Source of the DNA: Methanobacterium sp.
GTDB lineage: Archaea; Methanobacteriota; Methanobacteria; Methanobacteriales; Methanobacteriaceae
DNA length: 8,419 nucleotides
Direction of reading: 5' to 3'
Assembly: GCA_020854975.1 (NCBI GenBank)
Contig: JAHKLQ010000142.1
Span: forward strand, 1-8,419
Shown: positions 5,981 through 8,419 of the stretch, piece by piece
How positions within the stretch are numbered: position 1 is the first letter of the stretch
Layout of the letters: each line of letters begins with the position of its first letter
The notes under the pieces: generated by a model
Seen by the model: only the letters and a program-made list of their open reading frames with translations
Database searches by the model: none
What the model was told of the DNA's origin: nothing
Program-made: the position numbers and the translations under genes

Positions 5981-6727
5981 TCACAGTTTGATATCAACTT
6001 TCAACTTGGCACCTATGGCTTTCCCTATATCTAGAGCTTTTTCCATTACTTCAAGTTGATCTTTAACTGATATGCATTTGAGTATCTTATATGATGGATT
6101 GGTCATGGGATTATTATCTGGTAACTCCTTCATATATCCTTCATAAATCTTTTCCATTCCAAACTGCCGACCCATCATTAATTCAAGCTTTTTAGTAGTG
6201 TTCCATACAGAATGGTTACAATTTTCACCAGGACCGCAGGTAAAACATCCAGGAGATCCATGACCGATTACATTACCTACCACTTCCATACCACCGATCA
6301 TCATGATGTAATTCAGCCATTTGCTAACATCGTCAGTCCAGCTCCAACCTACAACGGCAGTTGCCCCTACTTTACCCTGAGTAAGCAGTTTGACATGTCT
6401 TAAAGACCATAATCTTTCCACAAATGCCTTGGTAAATGCACTAGCATTTCCATACATAACCGGACTTCCAATTACGAGGCCATCGGCATTCAACACCTTC
6501 TGGGACAGCCATTTGAAGTCATCATCCTGCACACACTGATTGGTGTAAACACATTTCTTACAGGCCATACATGGAGCTACTTTTATATTTGAAAGTTTAA
6601 CAAACTCTTGATTTGCTCCAGTAGCCTCCATTATTGTTTTAACCAATAGGTCTGTATTGCTATTTTCTACTGGACTTCCACTAATTCCTAAAATTGTGGA
6701 TGTAGTATTTTTTAAGTTTTTTGTCAT
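5981..6727 (-). CDS. Iron-sulfur flavoprotein (Isf-like, flavodoxin fold)
   Basis: A 248-residue member of the NADPH-dependent FMN reductase/Isf family, which passes electrons between FMN and a [4Fe-4S] cluster; in methanogens Isf is linked to oxidative stress defence. The FMN phosphate loop is GSPVENSNT (17-25), and GSPVMYGNASAFTKAFVERL (87-106) is the second flavin segment. The compact cluster motif C53-MA-C56-KK-C59-x5-C65 matches the Isf pattern CX2CX2CX5C. A further group, C161-FT-C164-x5-C170-NH, lies downstream. GGTGGT (6735-6740) acts as the ribosome site, 7 nt from the ATG. The gene follows the MarR gene by 102 bp on the same strand and has its own promoter with a strong palindromic operator. 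The physiological electron donor is not evident. Plain flavodoxin-type quinone or nitro reductase activity is the alternative. Confidence 0.9.
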   Translation of the reverse strand: MTKNLKNTTSTILGISGSPVENSNTDLLVKTIMEATGANQEFVKLSNIKVAPCMACKKCVYTNQCVQDDDFKWLSQKVLNADGLVIGSPVMYGNASAFTKAFVERLWSLRHVKLLTQGKVGATAVVGWSWTDDVSKWLNYIMMIGGMEVVGNVIGHGSPGCFTCGPGENCNHSVWNTTKKLELMMGRQFGMEKIYEGYMKELPDNNPMTNPSYKILKCISVKDQLEVMEKALDIGKAIGAKLKVDIKL

Positions 6728-6740
6728 AACTTATACCACC

Positions 6741-6762
6741 ATACAAATTATTTGTATACAAA
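6741..6762 (-). promoter_or_regulatory. Overlapping palindromic operator in the flavoprotein promoter, likely MarR site
   Basis: ATACAAAT-T-ATTTGTAT (6741-6757) is a perfect 17-bp palindrome. It overlaps a second perfect palindrome TTTGTATACAAA (6751-6762), giving three half-sites in a row. The predicted start from the TATA box at 6777-6784 falls near 6755, inside the operator. Length and symmetry fit a MarR-family dimer site, and a MarR gene lies immediately upstream. Binding by that protein is inferred. Confidence 0.6.
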
Positions 6763-6776
6763 CATATTTTCAAAAT

Positions 6777-6784
6777 AATATAAA
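6777..6784 (-). promoter_or_regulatory. TATA box of the iron-sulfur flavoprotein gene
   Basis: Read on the minus strand this is TTTATATT, about 26 nt upstream of the start site expected within the palindromic operator. Confidence 0.5.
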
Positions 6785-6829
6785 TAATTTATGGTGTATT
6801 ACAATGGTCTAATAATCTGAAAAGACATA

Positions 6830-7246
6830 TTACAACTGGTCCAGAACTTTAAGGAGTATTTTCAATTCTTCAGGGGATATTTTATTTTTAAACTTTTGAT
6901 CAAGTCCCCAGGCAATGGTATATAATTCGGGTCCGGTTTTCTTTGATTTATCAGTTAGAAAAATTAAAATAGACCTTCGATCATCGGGATCAGCTCTCCT
7001 TTCTATGAATCCTCCTTTTTCCATCCTATCCAGAATTCCTGTGAGGCTGGAACGATCTAAACTTAACCTGAGTGCCATATCTTTAAATTTTATTCCATCA
7101 TTATCAAATAAAACACTTAGGGCATAGAATTGAGCGGGAGTGATGTTAAATGGGGCTAGTTCACTCTCACAGTGCCTATATATTTTACGGTTGACTTTAC
7201 CAAGCTTAAAACAGAGATGTCTTTCTGGTCCATCATTATTATTCAC
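6830..7246 (-). CDS. MarR-family transcriptional regulator
   Basis: A 138-residue winged helix-turn-helix protein: helix 1 dimerisation segment (about 10-32), then FNITPAQFYALSVLFDNDGIKFKDMALRLSLDRSSLTGILDRMEKGGFIERR (33-84), and the family wing ADPDDRRSILIFLT (85-98) with its conserved D-x-D-R-R. A C-terminal helix closes the dimer interface. MarR proteins commonly sense phenolic compounds or oxidation; C12 and C26 are the only cysteines, and a redox role is speculative. The start is GTG at 7244-7246, with AAGAGG (about 7255-7260 on the minus strand) placed suitably before it. The gene precedes the flavoprotein gene, whose promoter holds a fitting operator, so it probably represses that gene. 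No good copy of the operator is seen before the MarR gene itself, only a half-site at 7359-7366. Confidence 0.9.
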   Translation of the reverse strand: MNNNDGPERHLCFKLGKVNRKIYRHCESELAPFNITPAQFYALSVLFDNDGIKFKDMALRLSLDRSSLTGILDRMEKGGFIERRADPDDRRSILIFLTDKSKKTGPELYTIAWGLDQKFKNKISPEELKILLKVLDQL

Positions 7247-7397
7247 GTTTTTGGCCTCTTTGATAGTTTATAAACGGAGTGCTATTTATCTAGTTTTTTG
7301 TGTAACTGGATTATTACTTTTTTAGTGAGATTTTATTCATATTTCCAATTGCAAGTTTATACAAAACAAATTGATATAATAATCCAAATTCCATGAT

Positions 7398-8174
7398 TCA
7401 ATAATTTTTTAATGATCTCCTTTTTTGGGTTCCATTGGGAAATACAGTTATCCAGCTTTTCTTTTTTACAGTTTTCCTTTCTCTTCTACAACTTCTACTG
7501 ATTGTAACATTTTTCAAATGATGCTTTTTTACAGTTGAATATGCATTCTCTATTTCCCAGTGACTTGGATTTCTGGATATGCCTTTTGAAGCTTTAAAAT
7601 CATTTATTCTGTATTCTATTTCTGGATCTAAATTTGAAATAAATCGGGCAATATTTTCTATTTCAGCCTCATCTATAATTCCCGGTATGTAAACCGTTTT
7701 AATGATCAAGTTGATTTTTTCATGAATCTTCCCTACATTTTCAAGTATGGGATGATTTGAAAAACCAGTATACCATTTATGCAATCCTTCATCATAAGCC
7801 TTCAAATCCAGCATAATTTCACTTAATCCAGCTTTAATTAACTCATTAACATATTCCTCATTTAAAAAATAGCCGTTAGTTTCTATAATTATATCATCAC
7901 TGAAATTTAGTTTAGAAACTAGATCAATCAAATAATTCCTGTTCAGGGTTGGTTCGCCACCGGTTATTATAATTTCCTCCGGAAATTTTTGATAGTAATC
8001 AAAAGAAGCTTTTTTCACCAGGCTTACCAGTTCCTCAACACCCATTTTCTTGCCTATGATGCCTTTTGCCGGACTGAAACAACCTTTACATTTAAAATTA
8101 CAACCAGAAAGGGTTATCCAAACTCTTGGTTTAATTTCAGATAGAGTGATGAAGGGGATGTGCCGATATTCCAT
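7398..8174 (-). CDS. Radical SAM protein, PflA/COG1180-like, downstream of nikR
   Basis: A 258-residue radical SAM enzyme with the motif C25-NFK-C29-KG-C32 (CX3CX2C), the GGEP motif at 72-75 (IIITGGEPTLN), an ETNGYF strand, and MLDLKAYDE...KWYTGFSN, as in pyruvate-formate-lyase activase-like proteins. The segment KTVYIPGIIDEAEIENIARFISNLDPEIEYR resembles the matching part of the protein at 1618-2613, so the two are distant paralogues. Unlike that protein it lacks an N-terminal Cys set and a C-terminal Cys cluster; only one Cys remains near the basic C-terminus. The ATG at 8172-8174 has a weak GGGGC site 6 nt before it. It lies 100 bp after the nikR stop on the same strand. Substrate unknown; no glycyl-radical enzyme is in view. 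Confidence 0.87.
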   Translation of the reverse strand: MEYRHIPFITLSEIKPRVWITLSGCNFKCKGCFSPAKGIIGKKMGVEELVSLVKKASFDYYQKFPEEIIITGGEPTLNRNYLIDLVSKLNFSDDIIIETNGYFLNEEYVNELIKAGLSEIMLDLKAYDEGLHKWYTGFSNHPILENVGKIHEKINLIIKTVYIPGIIDEAEIENIARFISNLDPEIEYRINDFKASKGISRNPSHWEIENAYSTVKKHHLKNVTISRSCRRERKTVKKKSWITVFPNGTQKRRSLKNY

Positions 8175-8220
8175 TTAAAAGCCCCAATAATCTTATTGAT
8201 ATTTTTAAATTGATAAATTA

Positions 8221-8288
8221 CTGATGATTATCTTTAAATTATAAGTTAAACTGGTTATTGTCTTTAAATCAAGGTTAAACTGATGATT
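8221..8288. repeat. Degenerate tandem repeat, unit 29-30 bp, about 2.3 copies
   Basis: Copy 1 (8221-8250) and copy 2 (8251-8279) share CTG, then ATT, then TCTTTAAAT, then GTTAAA at matching places; 16 of the first 19 positions agree. A partial third copy (CTGATGATT, 8280-8288) repeats the beginning of copy 1 and lies inside the last codons of nikR. It is probably a slippage product at the nikR 3' end. Confidence 0.5.
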
Positions 8289-8419
8289 TAGTGGTAACCA
8301 GTTCACCATGTTTAACTCCTTTGATAGCTCTTATATGGTCTGCCAGTTTTCGGATACTTTTTGCTTTTCCTTTAACCATGAGAACTTCCAGGCAGTTATG
8401 TTTTTCCACATGCACATGG
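8275..8419 (-). CDS. nikR: NikR nickel-responsive regulator, C-terminal part (5' end cut by window edge)
   Basis: The last 47 codons of a gene entering from the right edge, ending in TAA at 8275-8277. The translated end begins [17 protein letters not shown] and includes GVKHGELV, matching the C-terminal ACT-like metal domain of NikR. The two His and the Cys (H-V-H-x5-C) correspond to His87, His89 and Cys95 of Escherichia coli NikR, three of the four ligands of the square-planar high-affinity nickel site; the fourth (His76) would lie beyond the window. NikR binds DNA through an N-terminal ribbon-helix-helix domain, not visible here, and represses nickel uptake genes when nickel is plentiful. 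The radical SAM gene follows 100 bp downstream on the same strand. Confidence 0.9.
   Translation of the reverse strand, partial: HVHVEKHNCLEVLMVKGKAKSIRKLADHIRAIKGVKHGELVTTKSSV

Noticed and set aside
5977..5997. Palindrome TTGATATCAA with a neighbouring TGATATCA as a regulator site
   Set aside because: It encodes the last residues and stop of the flavoprotein gene, at the 3' end and away from any promoter; TTGATAT is expected several times by chance in DNA this A+T-rich.

Overview
The window looks like low-G+C chromosomal DNA from a methanogenic archaeon, most likely Methanobacterium or a close relative. The evidence is a nicotianamine synthase that starts almost like the Methanothermobacter enzyme (MSCYMYWDK), an archaeal-type NikR, an iron-sulfur flavoprotein of the methanogen Isf type, TATA/BRE promoters, GGAGG or GGTGA ribosome sites, and T-tract terminators. 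The species is inferred, not proven.

Layout. 1-509 (-) is a GNAT acetyltransferase cut by the left edge. It is divergent from a two-gene (+) unit: nicotianamine synthase (792-1595) and a cysteine-rich radical SAM enzyme of the PflX/PflA kind (1618-2613). The 496-bp gap 2614-3109 holds a T-run terminator, an 87-bp G+C-rich nested hairpin (2660-2746) that is a candidate small RNA, a perfect 15-bp palindrome, and a promoter with a 9-13-9 inverted repeat. Next on (+) come a CooC-type nickel-insertion ATPase (3110-3877), a class I methyltransferase (3975-4598), a DtxR/MntR-family metal-dependent regulator (4768-5241) and a PadR-family regulator (5359-5841). The rest is on (-), read from right to left: the last 47 codons of NikR (8419-8275), a second radical SAM protein (8174-7398), a MarR-family regulator (7246-6830) and an iron-sulfur flavoprotein (6727-5981). 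A strong palindromic operator lies in the flavoprotein promoter.

How the genes may work together. Four genes point at transition-metal, especially nickel, handling: a nicotianamine-type metal chelator synthase, a nickel-insertion ATPase, a DtxR/MntR-type repressor and the nickel sensor NikR. Two related radical SAM proteins stand beside two of them. Inference: this is an accessory metal-homeostasis region in which a nicotianamine-like chelator may be made, and perhaps modified, under metal control. No transporter and no CODH or hydrogenase structural gene is visible in the window, so client proteins and transport must lie elsewhere. No tRNA, rRNA, CRISPR array or transposase was seen.
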